NCBI GenBank assembly: GCA_039822045.1
Contig: JBCBMY010000006.1
Location: 62,001 to 126,000, forward strand
Length of the DNA stretch: 64,000 bases
Direction: 5' to 3'
Origin: HLUCCA09 sp039822045
Lineage (GTDB): Bacteria > Pseudomonadota > Alphaproteobacteria > Rhodobacterales > Rhodobacteraceae
Shown: in pieces, positions 43,745 through 51,828 of the stretch
Position numbering within the stretch: position 1 is the stretch's first letter
How the letters are laid out: each line of letters starts with the position of its first letter
Made by a program: the position numbers and the translations under genes
Notes under the pieces: model-generated
Seen by the model: the letters and a program-made list of their open reading frames with translations, nothing else
The model's database searches: none
Told to the model about the DNA's origin: nothing

Positions 43745-44656
43745 TCATGCCGGGACACAGGCTAGGCGCGCGCCGCGAAGCAGATCGGCAAAGTCCGCGC
43801 GCAAGCGCGCGATTACCGGCGCGTGGCCAGGGCGGTGCCCAACGGCCTCGGCAGGGTCGAAGGCGTCCAGTGCAGATTCGAGCGCGTCGGCATGGGCCAC
43901 CCGCTCCGCGCGATAGAGGGGTCGCATCCCCGCCTGCGGGCCAGGCTCGAGCGCAAGGGCTACAATCAGGCCCCGACCGGGCTCCGCAAAAAGATCGAAC
44001 CGCAAGAGGCAGCTGGCGAGTTCGGCCGCGGGATCTGCCGCCAAGGCCGCATCGGACAAAATCCTGACATGCCCTCCGCCGCCGTGCGACGCTTGCTCCG
44101 GGTCGCCTCCCGACCGTTTCGCAGAGGCCGTTAGAGGCCCGGCCTTGTCGTCAGATTGTGCGTGGCCTTCGGCGCCCGCCGCAGCACGCTCCTGGTGCGG
44201 TGCAGCCGCCGAGAACTCGGCGCTCGGCTTCGTCGGGTCCGGAACTTTGAGCCTCGACTGAACCTGGAATTGTAGGAGCGGCGCGGCCACGGCGCGCAGC
44301 GGCCGGCCTCCGTCGCGACGCAACGATACGTGCTTGGCAACAGGCCAGATCTGCTCGTCCGTATCTGTCAGTGCGTCCGGGGCGGCGGCCTTGTCGTTGC
44401 TCGTTTGTTCTGGTAGCGGCCCATTCGAGCCGACCGCGCAGCCGGCATCGGAGCCAACATCGCCCGGCGCATCCGCCTGGTTCGTCTCGCCCGAACGCAG
44501 CCCCTCGTCGGCTGGATGGTCGGTTTGTGCTGCAGCGCTGTTTGGGTCTTCCTCGCCCGCACGGAGCACCCGCAAGACATGGGACACCGACACGGTGTAC
44601 TCAGGCGGGGACGACCCGTATCCAGCGTCCGTCAATTTCATTGCCGTTTCAGTCAT
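43745..44656 (-). CDS. Hypothetical protein, paralogue family member B
   Basis: 303 residues; no known family recognised. The first ~115 residues are acidic and low complexity. The core HVSLRRDGGRPLRAVAAPLLQF is followed, after an 85-residue polar insertion, by RFDLFAEPGRGLIVALALEP and VAHADALESALDAFDP. This order matches the 155-residue protein at 42841 and the 198-residue protein at 45086, so I treat them as related. No membrane segments. No strong ribosome site is visible at the start. Confidence 0.6.
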   Translation of the reverse strand: MTETAMKLTDAGYGSSPPEYTVSVSHVLRVLRAGEEDPNSAAAQTDHPADEGLRSGETNQADAPGDVGSDAGCAVGSNGPLPEQTSNDKAAAPDALTDTDEQIWPVAKHVSLRRDGGRPLRAVAAPLLQFQVQSRLKVPDPTKPSAEFSAAAPHQERAAAGAEGHAQSDDKAGPLTASAKRSGGDPEQASHGGGGHVRILSDAALAADPAAELASCLLRFDLFAEPGRGLIVALALEPGPQAGMRPLYRAERVAHADALESALDAFDPAEAVGHRPGHAPVIARLRADFADLLRGARLACVPA

Positions 44657-44869
44657 TGGCCGTCGTCGCCGGGGCCCGACGCGCGATGAACCTCATGGTG
44701 CAGCCGCGGGGTCGCATCCCAAGGGTGTGCAACGCAGGTCCTGCCATCGATGCCTCTCCATGCCTCGGCCGCGGGCATTCTGACCCGCCGCACCACCCAT
44801 GCATGCTCGGGATTGAAAAACCCCTAACGGCCGGCGATAACTGACGCGTGCAGGTATTGGGTGAGTGCG

Positions 44870-45013
44870 ATGGTTGAAATGCAAGTTCGGTATGAGGGCG
44901 CGAAGATTCTCGTGTATACTCTCAAGTCCGTTGCCGAAGCAGCTGAAATGATGTCGTTTTTGCGCGAGTTTCTGCCGGGCGCCCAGTTTCTTGTGCAGCC
45001 TCTAAGGCACTGA
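44870..45013 (+). CDS. 47-residue small protein
   Basis: Short gene starting ATG with GGGTGAG upstream. The predicted peptide begins MVEMQVRYEGAKILVYTLKS and ends QFLVQPLRH, with an amphipathic central helix (VAEAAEMMSFLREF). It has a lower GC content than neighbouring genes. It lies 213 bp divergent from the member-B gene and 72 bp before the member-C gene. No homologue recognised. Confidence 0.45.
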   Translation: MVEMQVRYEGAKILVYTLKSVAEAAEMMSFLREFLPGAQFLVQPLRH

Positions 45014-45024
45014 TCCCGGCGCGG

Positions 45025-45039
45025 TTAACCTCGCTTCAA
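45025..45039. promoter_or_regulatory. CtrA-like box upstream of member-C gene
   Basis: TTAA-N7-TCAA (7/8 match) in the context CGGTTAACC, 46 bp before the start at 45086. Confidence 0.45.
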
Positions 45040-45085
45040 CCTTGCTGTGATGGGTTCAATGGCAATGCCCGTCGCAGGAGAGATC

Positions 45086-45682
45086 ATGCAGCTCGCTCAT
45101 TTACCGGTCGGCCGATCGGCAATTGGTCACGCCGCGCGATCGCCGGCGGACGCCGCTCGGTCTCGGTCCGGTGCGCCGTCAACCGATGCGCGGCGCGTCG
45201 AGGGCTGCGTCGCGCCAGACGAAGCGCCCCGGATGGTCGCACTCGCCCGTTCCGGGCAGCCGCCCCTTCGCCTGAAAGCACGGCGCCTCTGGCGGCACGA
45301 AACCAATGTGCCGGGCGGCGGCCTCTACCTTGAACTCTGGCTGCGGCCCAAGGGCGGGGCGGTCACGGCCTTTGGCGCAATTGGCGACGCCCGGATGCCC
45401 TCCGATGCTCTCCAGGCCGCGGACATCGAAACGCTCGCGGAGATGATCGAAGCGCGCTTTGCGTCGCCCGCTCCAGGGTGGCCCGATAGTGAAACGGGGC
45501 AGCGGCCAGCCGGGTCCACGGCACCAGAGGTGGCAGCGGCTCTTGTCGCACGGTTGTCCGAGATGTCGGAAGCCAGGGCGTTCCGCGCGTTGCTGTCCGA
45601 CGCCCTCGATGCGTGGACGGCCGACGCAGCGCCAGCAGACACGGCTCCCTCCAAAGGATCAATGAGTATCTCCCATGGCTGA
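45086..45682 (+). CDS. Hypothetical protein, paralogue family member C
   Basis: 198 residues; no named family. AGGAGAG sits directly before the ATG at 45086, which decides the start over an upstream GTG/ATG cluster. The core MVALARSGQPPLRLKARRLW, then YLELWLRPKGGAVTAFGAIG and AADIETLAEMIEARFA parallels members A and B. The gene overlaps the next by 8 bp. Confidence 0.68.
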   Translation: MQLAHLPVGRSAIGHAARSPADAARSRSGAPSTDARRVEGCVAPDEAPRMVALARSGQPPLRLKARRLWRHETNVPGGGLYLELWLRPKGGAVTAFGAIGDARMPSDALQAADIETLAEMIEARFASPAPGWPDSETGQRPAGSTAPEVAAALVARLSEMSEARAFRALLSDALDAWTADAAPADTAPSKGSMSISHG

Positions 45683-46556
45683 AATGGATCCCTACAAGGC
45701 GCGAACCACCGCCGTCCGTGGCGCCGCCCGCGCTCATCTGAAACAGTTGCGGGCAGAGCGGCTCGCCCGTCGGCCGGCGACGCGGGGCGCCGAACCGGCT
45801 CCCGATGCAGCGGTGTCGATGCCACCGCCATCCCGCGAGGGGGCCATCGCGATTTCTCGCGCAACTGCAGCCGCTGTGGCCGCAAGTCAGCACACTGCCC
45901 CGCCTCCGTCGACGATTGAAACGGTCCCCGCAGATAGCGAGTCGGAGCAACCGCTCGAAGCCGAGGACACGGATCACGTTTCCGCTGCGGACGAGCTTGA
46001 GCGCCCCGCGGATCCCGTTTATCCGCCGCATGTCCCTGAATTCGTTGAGGCAGAGCCCGGAGCGGCAAACCACGACAGCGGGCACTCCGAGCACGAAGAA
46101 GAACCCGTGGTCGCCGCCGTCGCGCGGGATGCCGAGCCTGAGGTGGTGGAGGCAGAGCCCGAGGGCAGGGACGACCCCACCCCGCTCACGTCAGGGTTCG
46201 ACGCGCCTGAGCCCGAAGCCTCGATCCCTGCACCAGAGGACACGGCGCCTGAGCATCTGCCGGTTGATCCAGCGCCTGAGCCTGCGTTGACGTCGGATGC
46301 CGGCGACCCAGAGGCGGCTGCGCCTGCAGCTGCAGCGGGCGACCCCGTCGCGCACCACGGCGCTACAGATCTCTATCGACTTCCGGGGGCGGGTGCGGGC
46401 CTGGTCTGGATGCTTCGGGAGTGCGGCATCTCTAATCTCCAGGAGCTTGCAGGCGCCGACCCGACCGCGCTTGCAGCGCGAATGGGTCTCGTCGGGCAGA
46501 TCCTCGATCTCAACGGCTGGATCCTCTTTGCGCGCGACCACGGCTCCGGAGACTAG
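45675..46556 (+). CDS. Acidic protein with C-terminal helix-hairpin-helix
   Basis: 293 residues. N-terminal 35 residues basic (YKARTTAVRGAARAHLKQLRAERLARR), a central region of about 180 residues very rich in Glu, Pro and Ala and likely disordered, then a C-terminal domain (about 230-290) with LPGAGAGLVWMLRECGISNLQELAGADPTALAARMGLVGQILDLNGWI, which resembles helix-hairpin-helix units that bind DNA or protein. Overlaps member C by 8 bp and so is co-translated. Function unknown. Confidence 0.65.
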   Translation: MAEMDPYKARTTAVRGAARAHLKQLRAERLARRPATRGAEPAPDAAVSMPPPSREGAIAISRATAAAVAASQHTAPPPSTIETVPADSESEQPLEAEDTDHVSAADELERPADPVYPPHVPEFVEAEPGAANHDSGHSEHEEEPVVAAVARDAEPEVVEAEPEGRDDPTPLTSGFDAPEPEASIPAPEDTAPEHLPVDPAPEPALTSDAGDPEAAAPAAAAGDPVAHHGATDLYRLPGAGAGLVWMLRECGISNLQELAGADPTALAARMGLVGQILDLNGWILFARDHGSGD

Positions 46557-46756
46557 TCGCTGAGCCCGGGTATCGGCGCCGTACAATTGTGGATCTTGGT
46601 TCTGCGGGTTGCTGAGCGCACACGCCGACGCGTCCGCGCTTGAAGCCGGACTATGGGTCGTCCGAGTACGGGATCACGCAAGGGCTGTTGCGGCGGTCTG
46701 CGCATTGCAATGCCCAGATCCTTACTGATGAAAATTCGAATCCAAACTTCTTCGGA

Positions 46757-46771
46757 TTAACCTGAGTTTAG
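46757..46771. promoter_or_regulatory. CtrA-like box upstream of tal
   Basis: TTAA-N7-TTAG, 7/8 match to the CtrA consensus, 71 bp before the tal start. Confidence 0.5.
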
Positions 46772-46781
46772 CGCATTCGAC

Positions 46782-46789
46782 CTAGACCG
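46782..46789 (+). promoter_or_regulatory. Octamer shared with gvpA promoter region
   Basis: CTAGACCG, 52 nt before the tal start. The same octamer on the other strand is 56 nt before gvpA. Confidence 0.4.
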
Positions 46790-46841
46790 AGTGGGCCTGC
46801 CCGGGACCGGGTACGCACAGTCCCATCCCCTAGGAGGCTCC

Positions 46842-48425
46842 ATGTTCCATCCGCGCTCCCTTGCCGCGACGGTGTCAATCGATGATCGGATTGGGTTGAC
46901 CGATGCCCGTGCGATCATCTGCGGCCATGTCCGGGCCGAACTCGAGCCCGCGGCCCTGGCCCGCGTCGCTGCGGCACACGCGCGCCTGCGCACCGTTCTC
47001 GTAGAGGGGCGGCATGTCTATGGGCTGACGACCGGGTTCGGCCCGCTTGCCAACCGTATCGTGTCGCCTCGGGACGCGGAAACCCTTCAACAGAACCTCG
47101 TCCATCACCTGGCAAGCGGCGTGGGGCCCGAGCTTGGCTGGGCTGAGGGACGCGCCGTGGCCTTCGCGCGCCTGATGTCGATCGTGCAGGGCGTATCGGG
47201 TGCGTCGACCGTCGCGCTTCAGGCGCTCATGACGCTGCTTGCGTCCGACCTTGCGCCGGTTCTTCCCGCGCGAGGGACCGTCGGCGCCTCGGGTGATCTC
47301 ACGCCTCTCGCCCATCTTGTCCTTTGCCTCCAGGGCCGTAGCGAGTTCATGCGGCGCGACGGCCAGCGCATTGGCGGACCAGAGGCCCTAGACGCGTTAG
47401 GCCTCTCTCCCTTGTCGCTCGCCGGGCGTGATGCGCTCGCGCTCGTCAACGGCACCTCGGCGATGACCGGGATCGCCACCCTGAACGCTGGTGCGGCGGA
47501 TCGCGCGGCGGCGTGGGCTCTCAGATTGACCGCGGCCCTCTGCGATGTGCTTGGCGGCCATCCCGAAGCGTGGCACCCCGCCGTCGCCGAGGTCCGTCCC
47601 CACCCGGGCCAGGTCCGGGCCGCCGCCGCACTGCGCGCCGCGCTCGCCGGCGGAGACCTGGCCACGCGGCTGCCTCTGGCGATGCGCCGGCTGGCGGACG
47701 CCGACCACGGTCAGCGCGAGGCGGAGGCCGGGCAGGACGCCTACACGTTGAGATGCGCGCCGCAGGTCATCGGCGCGGTGTTGGACACGTTCGCGTGGCA
47801 CGACACGGTGGTCGAGCGCGAACTCAACGCCGCCACCGACAACCCGATTTTCCCGGCTGACGGAGCCCCTCCGGCGCTTCACGGCGGCAATTTCATGGGC
47901 CAGCATGTGGCGCTCGTCTCCGACGCGCTCGCGGGTGCCACGACAGTGCTTGCGGGTCTCGCCGAACGCCAGATTTCTCGGGTGACCGATGAGCGGCTCA
48001 ACAGAGGTCTACCCGCCTTCCTCCATCGCGGACAGGAGGGCGTGAATTCGGGCATGATGGGGGCTCAGGTGACCGCGACCGCGCTCTTGTGCGAGATGCG
48101 GGCGCTGTCCGGCGGCGCGTCGGTACAGTCTCTCTCAACGAACGGGGCCAATCAGGATGTCGTGTCGCTCGGCACGATCGCAGCCCGACTTGCGGCGGAC
48201 CGTTTGGCCGATCTCGGACGCATCCAGGCCATCCTCGCGATCTGCGTCGCTCAGGCGGTCGATCTGCGCGAGGCCAGCGGCTGGACCGGGCTCGCACCGG
48301 CAACCCGCGCGGCGCGGGACTTCGTGCGACAGGCCAGTCCCGCCCTATTGGAGGACCGGCCGCTGGGAGCAGAGATCGAGGCCGTCGCCGACGCGATGGC
48401 GCTTGAATCCCCGCTCCCAGGTTAG
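46842..48425 (+). CDS. tal: Tyrosine ammonia-lyase (PAL/HAL superfamily)
   Basis: 527 residues. Deaminates tyrosine to p-coumarate, in Rhodobacter the precursor of the photoactive yellow protein chromophore. The MIO-forming triad is A149-S150-G151 in GTVGASGDLTPLAHL. The substrate-selecting pair is H89-L90 in NLVHHLASG, at the same positions as in the R. sphaeroides tyrosine-specific enzyme as I recall it; phenylalanine lyases have Phe and histidine lyases Ser-His. TAGGAGG precedes the ATG at 46842. It converges on gvpA. No PYP or p-coumaroyl-CoA ligase gene is seen in the window. Confidence 0.9.
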   Translation: MFHPRSLAATVSIDDRIGLTDARAIICGHVRAELEPAALARVAAAHARLRTVLVEGRHVYGLTTGFGPLANRIVSPRDAETLQQNLVHHLASGVGPELGWAEGRAVAFARLMSIVQGVSGASTVALQALMTLLASDLAPVLPARGTVGASGDLTPLAHLVLCLQGRSEFMRRDGQRIGGPEALDALGLSPLSLAGRDALALVNGTSAMTGIATLNAGAADRAAAWALRLTAALCDVLGGHPEAWHPAVAEVRPHPGQVRAAAALRAALAGGDLATRLPLAMRRLADADHGQREAEAGQDAYTLRCAPQVIGAVLDTFAWHDTVVERELNAATDNPIFPADGAPPALHGGNFMGQHVALVSDALAGATTVLAGLAERQISRVTDERLNRGLPAFLHRGQEGVNSGMMGAQVTATALLCEMRALSGGASVQSLSTNGANQDVVSLGTIAARLAADRLADLGRIQAILAICVAQAVDLREASGWTGLAPATRAARDFVRQASPALLEDRPLGAEIEAVADAMALESPLPG

Positions 48426-48444
48426 GGCGCGCCGAAGCGCGCCC
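48425..48444. terminator. Bidirectional stem-loop between tal and gvpA
   Basis: Perfect 8-bp stem GGGCGCGC/GCGCGCCC. On the minus strand the loop is UUCG, the very stable tetraloop. It begins on the last base of the tal stop codon and ends 9 bp from the gvpA stop, so it could stop both transcripts. No U-tract. Confidence 0.6.
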
Positions 48445-48453
48445 GCCATTTGG

Positions 48454-48666
48454 TCAGGCGGCCTGGGGGTCGACGGTCAGCCCGATGGCCTCGGCATATT
48501 TCAGCCAGGTCTCGACCGACGCAACGACGGCACGCACCTCGATGGCGACCAGTTCGATGCCGACGAGGGAGATGCGGACGAAGGCATCGACGACGACGCC
48601 CTTGTCCAGGATACGGTCCACAACTTCGGCGATGCTGGCCGAGGCGAGGCTCTTTTCGATAGCCAT
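48454..48666 (-). CDS. gvpA: Gas vesicle structural protein GvpA
   Basis: 70 residues matching the major gas-vesicle wall protein: SLASASIAEVVDRILDKGVVVDAFVRISLVGIELVAIEVRAVVASVETWLKYAEAIGL. The alpha-beta-beta-alpha core (V-V-DAF-V-ISLVGIEL) is canonical. AAAGGACA precedes the ATG. Gap to the upstream repeat-protein gene is 145 bp, long enough for its own promoter, as needed for a protein made in great excess. It is the last gene of the cluster. Confidence 0.97.
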   Translation of the reverse strand: MAIEKSLASASIAEVVDRILDKGVVVDAFVRISLVGIELVAIEVRAVVASVETWLKYAEAIGLTVDPQAA

Positions 48667-48722
48667 GATGATGTCCTTTCCATTGGCAGGTGCAGCGGGC
48701 CACCACGCGGCCGCGACCCCAA

Positions 48723-48730
48723 CGGTCTAG
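48723..48730 (-). promoter_or_regulatory. Octamer shared with tal promoter region
   Basis: CTAGACCG on the minus strand, 56 nt before the gvpA start, followed by TTGGGG (tal has AGTGGG). Confidence 0.4.
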
Positions 48731-48811
48731 AATCGCACGCTTAAGTCGCGATGAATGCGCGAATTTTAAGGGATCTTGTCGCCGATTTCGGGAGCTGTTC
48801 CGCGCGCCCCG

Positions 48812-51547
48812 TCATGCCCCGTCACGCCCCGTCAGCGCGCGGGCCTGTCCGGCCAGCAGTTCGGCCAGCAGCAGGCGCAGCTCCGCCATGGCGGGTGAAG
48901 CAGCGCTTTCGCGCAGTGCGTCCAGCCGCTCGGCGATGGCCTCTAGCTCGGGCGCGAGTGTCGCCCCCGGATCGTTCGGAGCGGCCGTGCCCGCCTCCAT
49001 CGTTGTGTCGATCCGCTCCTGCAGCGTGGTCAGCCCAAGATCGAGCCGGCCGAGGGCTTCCTCTGCGGCCAGCCAGAAGCGCTTCATGCTCTTCTGCGCC
49101 GTCTCGACGCTGTCACTCAGCAGGCCGCCCTTTTCGGCCAGCGCGGTTTCGAGCGCGGCCATGCGGCTCGCAATGCTCTCGGCCGCCGTGCCAAGCTCCG
49201 TGCGCAAGGTCTCCTCGGTCAGCCCGGGCGCCTGCCGCAGGATCAGCTTCTGGACCACGTGAAGATCGTCGCCGAGTGAGGTGAGCGCGCCAGCCACGTC
49301 CGGCGCGTTCGCCGCAAGGCCCGCCTCGCCCTCCAAACCGGTCGCAGGCGACGCGGCAGGCAAATCGGCGAGCAGGGTCTCAATGGCCTCAATGCGGGAT
49401 GTGATTGCGGCCTCCGCCCGTTCGATCTCGGCCCGCAGCGGTTCGAGATGGTCTGGCTGTTCACCGTCGTCTCTGCCGTCGCCCTTCACAGCCTCTCGCA
49501 AGGCCGCAATCTGCGGCACCATTCCCGCCTCCAGGGCGCCCTCGATCTCGGTGCGCACGGCGGCGCCGGTGAGGCCCGGGGCCTGGCGCAGCAAGAGCTT
49601 CTGGAGGGTCTGCAGTTCGGCGACAATCATGGCGAGGCTCTCGGCATTTAGGGCGCCGTCGTCCTGGCCGGCGAATGCGGCCTCGACCGTCTCGAGACGG
49701 CCGGCGATCGACGCCTTCAAGCTCGCCATCTCCTCGTTCAGGATCTCCGGTGTAAGGCCGTCCGGGGGCGCCGCGCCAGCCTGGGTGGCGCGGTCGATGT
49801 CCGAGCGGATCGCCTCTACCGCTGTCTCGATGCGTGTGCGCAGGCTCCGGTCTAGGCCCGCCAGCTTGTCGGACAGATCGGGTGGATCAGCGGGCAGGGC
49901 CGCGCGCAGATCGGTGGCCGCGGCCTTCACGGCGCTTTCGGTGCGCCGCGCCGTCTCAGACAGCCGCTCGCCGAGAGCCGTGCCGAGCGCCTCCAACCGG
50001 GCGGACAGATCTTCCGGCAGCGCATCGAGTGCCGCGCGCAGGGGCGCCACCGCAGCGTCGGGGTCGGGCATCGGTCGATCTTCGAGCTTTTCAAGACGAT
50101 CTCGGATCTCGTCCGCGCGGCCATCCACCGCCTCCACCACCGCCTCTACCACCGGCGCGACAGCCCCGGCGAGGTCGGGGAATTCCGGATCGGGGCGGGC
50201 CTCGATCCGGCCGAGCCGTTCCTCGAGCGAAAATGCCAGCGTGTCGAGCGCCGTGAAGAGCGGAGCGGTGGCCGTGTCGAGATCGGGCAGCTGCAGGGCA
50301 GGGCGCGCTTCGATCCGCTCCAGTCGCGCGTCGAGCGCGCCGGCCAACGCCTCCAGCGTCTCACGGAGAGGCCCGACGGCTTCGGCGAGATCGGGCATCC
50401 GCGGCTCGGGTCGTTCGGCAATATCGCCGACCCGGTCGAGCAGTCTGCGGTGATTGCCGTCGCGCATCGCCCCGGCGGCCTCGAAGGCAGTCGCAATGGA
50501 CTCCTCCATCTGCACGATCGCACGGGTCAGGTCACCGATTGTCGGGCCATCGGCCCAGCCCGTGGTCGCTTCCACCCGGTCGACCTGCGCGCCGAGCCGG
50601 GCCAGCATGGCCTCAAGCCCCGAGGCCAGCGCGCGGCTTTTCTCGAGCGCGTCCTGCCCGGCGCCAAAGGGAGCGCGGGTCGCCAGGCTGGTCTCGATCC
50701 GGCGATCCACCGCGTCCACCACTCCGGCCTCGATGCGCGCCGCAATGGCGTCGGGCGAAAGCGCGTCGAGCCTGGCTTCCAGCGCGGCAAGACGGGCATC
50801 GAGTTCGGCCGAAAGGGGCGCCGGTTCCGGTGGCGCAGGAACGGCCGTGCCCGGCTCAGGCGAGTCGTCGAGGATGGTGTCAGGCCTGGCAAGCGCGGCT
50901 GTTGGCCCCTCGCCGTGCGGCTCCCCGGTGTCTTTGGCCGCCGCGGGCTGCATAGGGTGCTTAGTCACGGATTCGGCATTTGTGGCGGGCTCGTCCTGGG
51001 CCGCGTCGGGGTGATCGCCGATCTCGGCTGCGTTGTCGTCTTGGCCGTTTGGTTCCGTCACCGGATTGACCAACAAAAGAGGGTCGGCGTCGGATGCGCT
51101 CTGTGCCGCGGCTTCCCGCGGCATCGCAGTCGTCGCGGTGTCGCCTTCGCCGCCCGGATCCGCGCCAGCCATGGCCCCCTCTCGCGCCGCACGCACGGCA
51201 CTCGGCCCACTCGGCTCGGCAGAGGTAGAGGCTTGGTCGGCCGGATGGTCGTCAGCGTCGCGCTCCAGAGGGGCGCCGTCCGGACCGTGGATCGTGTAGG
51301 GAACAGCGGACAGTCGGTCCGGCGCGCCCGCCGGCAGCAGCAGGCCGAAGCGGCGCTCGGACAGCGCAATGACATTCCGCGCCACGCGGGCGGCATCGCG
51401 CGCAAACGTCCCCACATCCTCGGCCGAGGCCGTCTCGTCGACATCCGCGACATGCGTGATCAGCCCGTGCCGTAAAAGCAGGGCCTCGTGGGACGAGCCG
51501 GTGCCGGCGGGCGACACGCCAGACGGGGTCGGAGCGAGCGCCGTCAT
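48812..51547 (-). CDS. Large GvpC-like repeat protein of gas-vesicle cluster
   Basis: 911 residues, no transmembrane segments. Residues 1-95 contain a small folded domain (ALLLRHGLITHVADVDETASAEDVGTFARDAARVARNVIALSE region), 95-240 are acidic and disordered. Residues about 348-530 contain five tandem ~36-residue units with the pattern PDL-x5-PL-x3-L-x2-L-x3-L-x2-RL-x-RIEARP (starts near 348, 384, 420, 456, 493). A second duplication with QKLLLRQAPGLT occurs at 649 and 766, 117 residues apart. The helical repeats recall GvpC, which stiffens the vesicle shell, without clear sequence homology. AGGGGG precedes the ATG. Confidence 0.8.
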   Translation of the reverse strand: MTALAPTPSGVSPAGTGSSHEALLLRHGLITHVADVDETASAEDVGTFARDAARVARNVIALSERRFGLLLPAGAPDRLSAVPYTIHGPDGAPLERDADDHPADQASTSAEPSGPSAVRAAREGAMAGADPGGEGDTATTAMPREAAAQSASDADPLLLVNPVTEPNGQDDNAAEIGDHPDAAQDEPATNAESVTKHPMQPAAAKDTGEPHGEGPTAALARPDTILDDSPEPGTAVPAPPEPAPLSAELDARLAALEARLDALSPDAIAARIEAGVVDAVDRRIETSLATRAPFGAGQDALEKSRALASGLEAMLARLGAQVDRVEATTGWADGPTIGDLTRAIVQMEESIATAFEAAGAMRDGNHRRLLDRVGDIAERPEPRMPDLAEAVGPLRETLEALAGALDARLERIEARPALQLPDLDTATAPLFTALDTLAFSLEERLGRIEARPDPEFPDLAGAVAPVVEAVVEAVDGRADEIRDRLEKLEDRPMPDPDAAVAPLRAALDALPEDLSARLEALGTALGERLSETARRTESAVKAAATDLRAALPADPPDLSDKLAGLDRSLRTRIETAVEAIRSDIDRATQAGAAPPDGLTPEILNEEMASLKASIAGRLETVEAAFAGQDDGALNAESLAMIVAELQTLQKLLLRQAPGLTGAAVRTEIEGALEAGMVPQIAALREAVKGDGRDDGEQPDHLEPLRAEIERAEAAITSRIEAIETLLADLPAASPATGLEGEAGLAANAPDVAGALTSLGDDLHVVQKLILRQAPGLTEETLRTELGTAAESIASRMAALETALAEKGGLLSDSVETAQKSMKRFWLAAEEALGRLDLGLTTLQERIDTTMEAGTAAPNDPGATLAPELEAIAERLDALRESAASPAMAELRLLLAELLAGQARALTGRDGA

Positions 51548-51803
51548 ATGCGGGCCCCCTCGCAGCGTTGCGCAGCCTTCCCGCCGCGCTCGGTGCGCCT
51601 TGGCGGCCATTGAGTTGCTCGTCTCCGCCGGCCCGCGGTGCCCGCCGAGCCTGGCACCCCCCGAGATGGCCCACACAGGGGCCAGCGACGCCGCGCTGCG
51701 GAAATAGAATGAAGCTCTGGCATGGCGGACGCCTCGTTTCTCGTGACTTGCCGGGGCGCCGGGGCGGTCCAGCCCGGCTGCACGGAGCCTAGGTCAATGT
51801 CGG

Positions 51804-51818
51804 TTAACGCCCTCCTAA
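51804..51818. promoter_or_regulatory. CtrA-like box in the 281-bp gap before the repeat-protein gene
   Basis: TTAA-N7-CTAA (+ strand), i.e. TTAGGAGGGCGTTAACCG on the minus strand; 16 of 18 bases match the site before the RTX gene. It is 257 bp from the annotated start. Confidence 0.45.
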
Positions 51819-51828
51819 TGCTAGGGGG

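Noticed and set aside
46842..48425. Histidine ammonia-lyase (hutH)
   Set aside because: Ser-His substrate pair of HutH is replaced by His89-Leu90, and there are no other hut genes nearby.
42841..48425. A photoactive yellow protein gene near tal
   Set aside because: No ~125-residue PAS protein with the Cys-containing PYP motif is found in any frame of this region.
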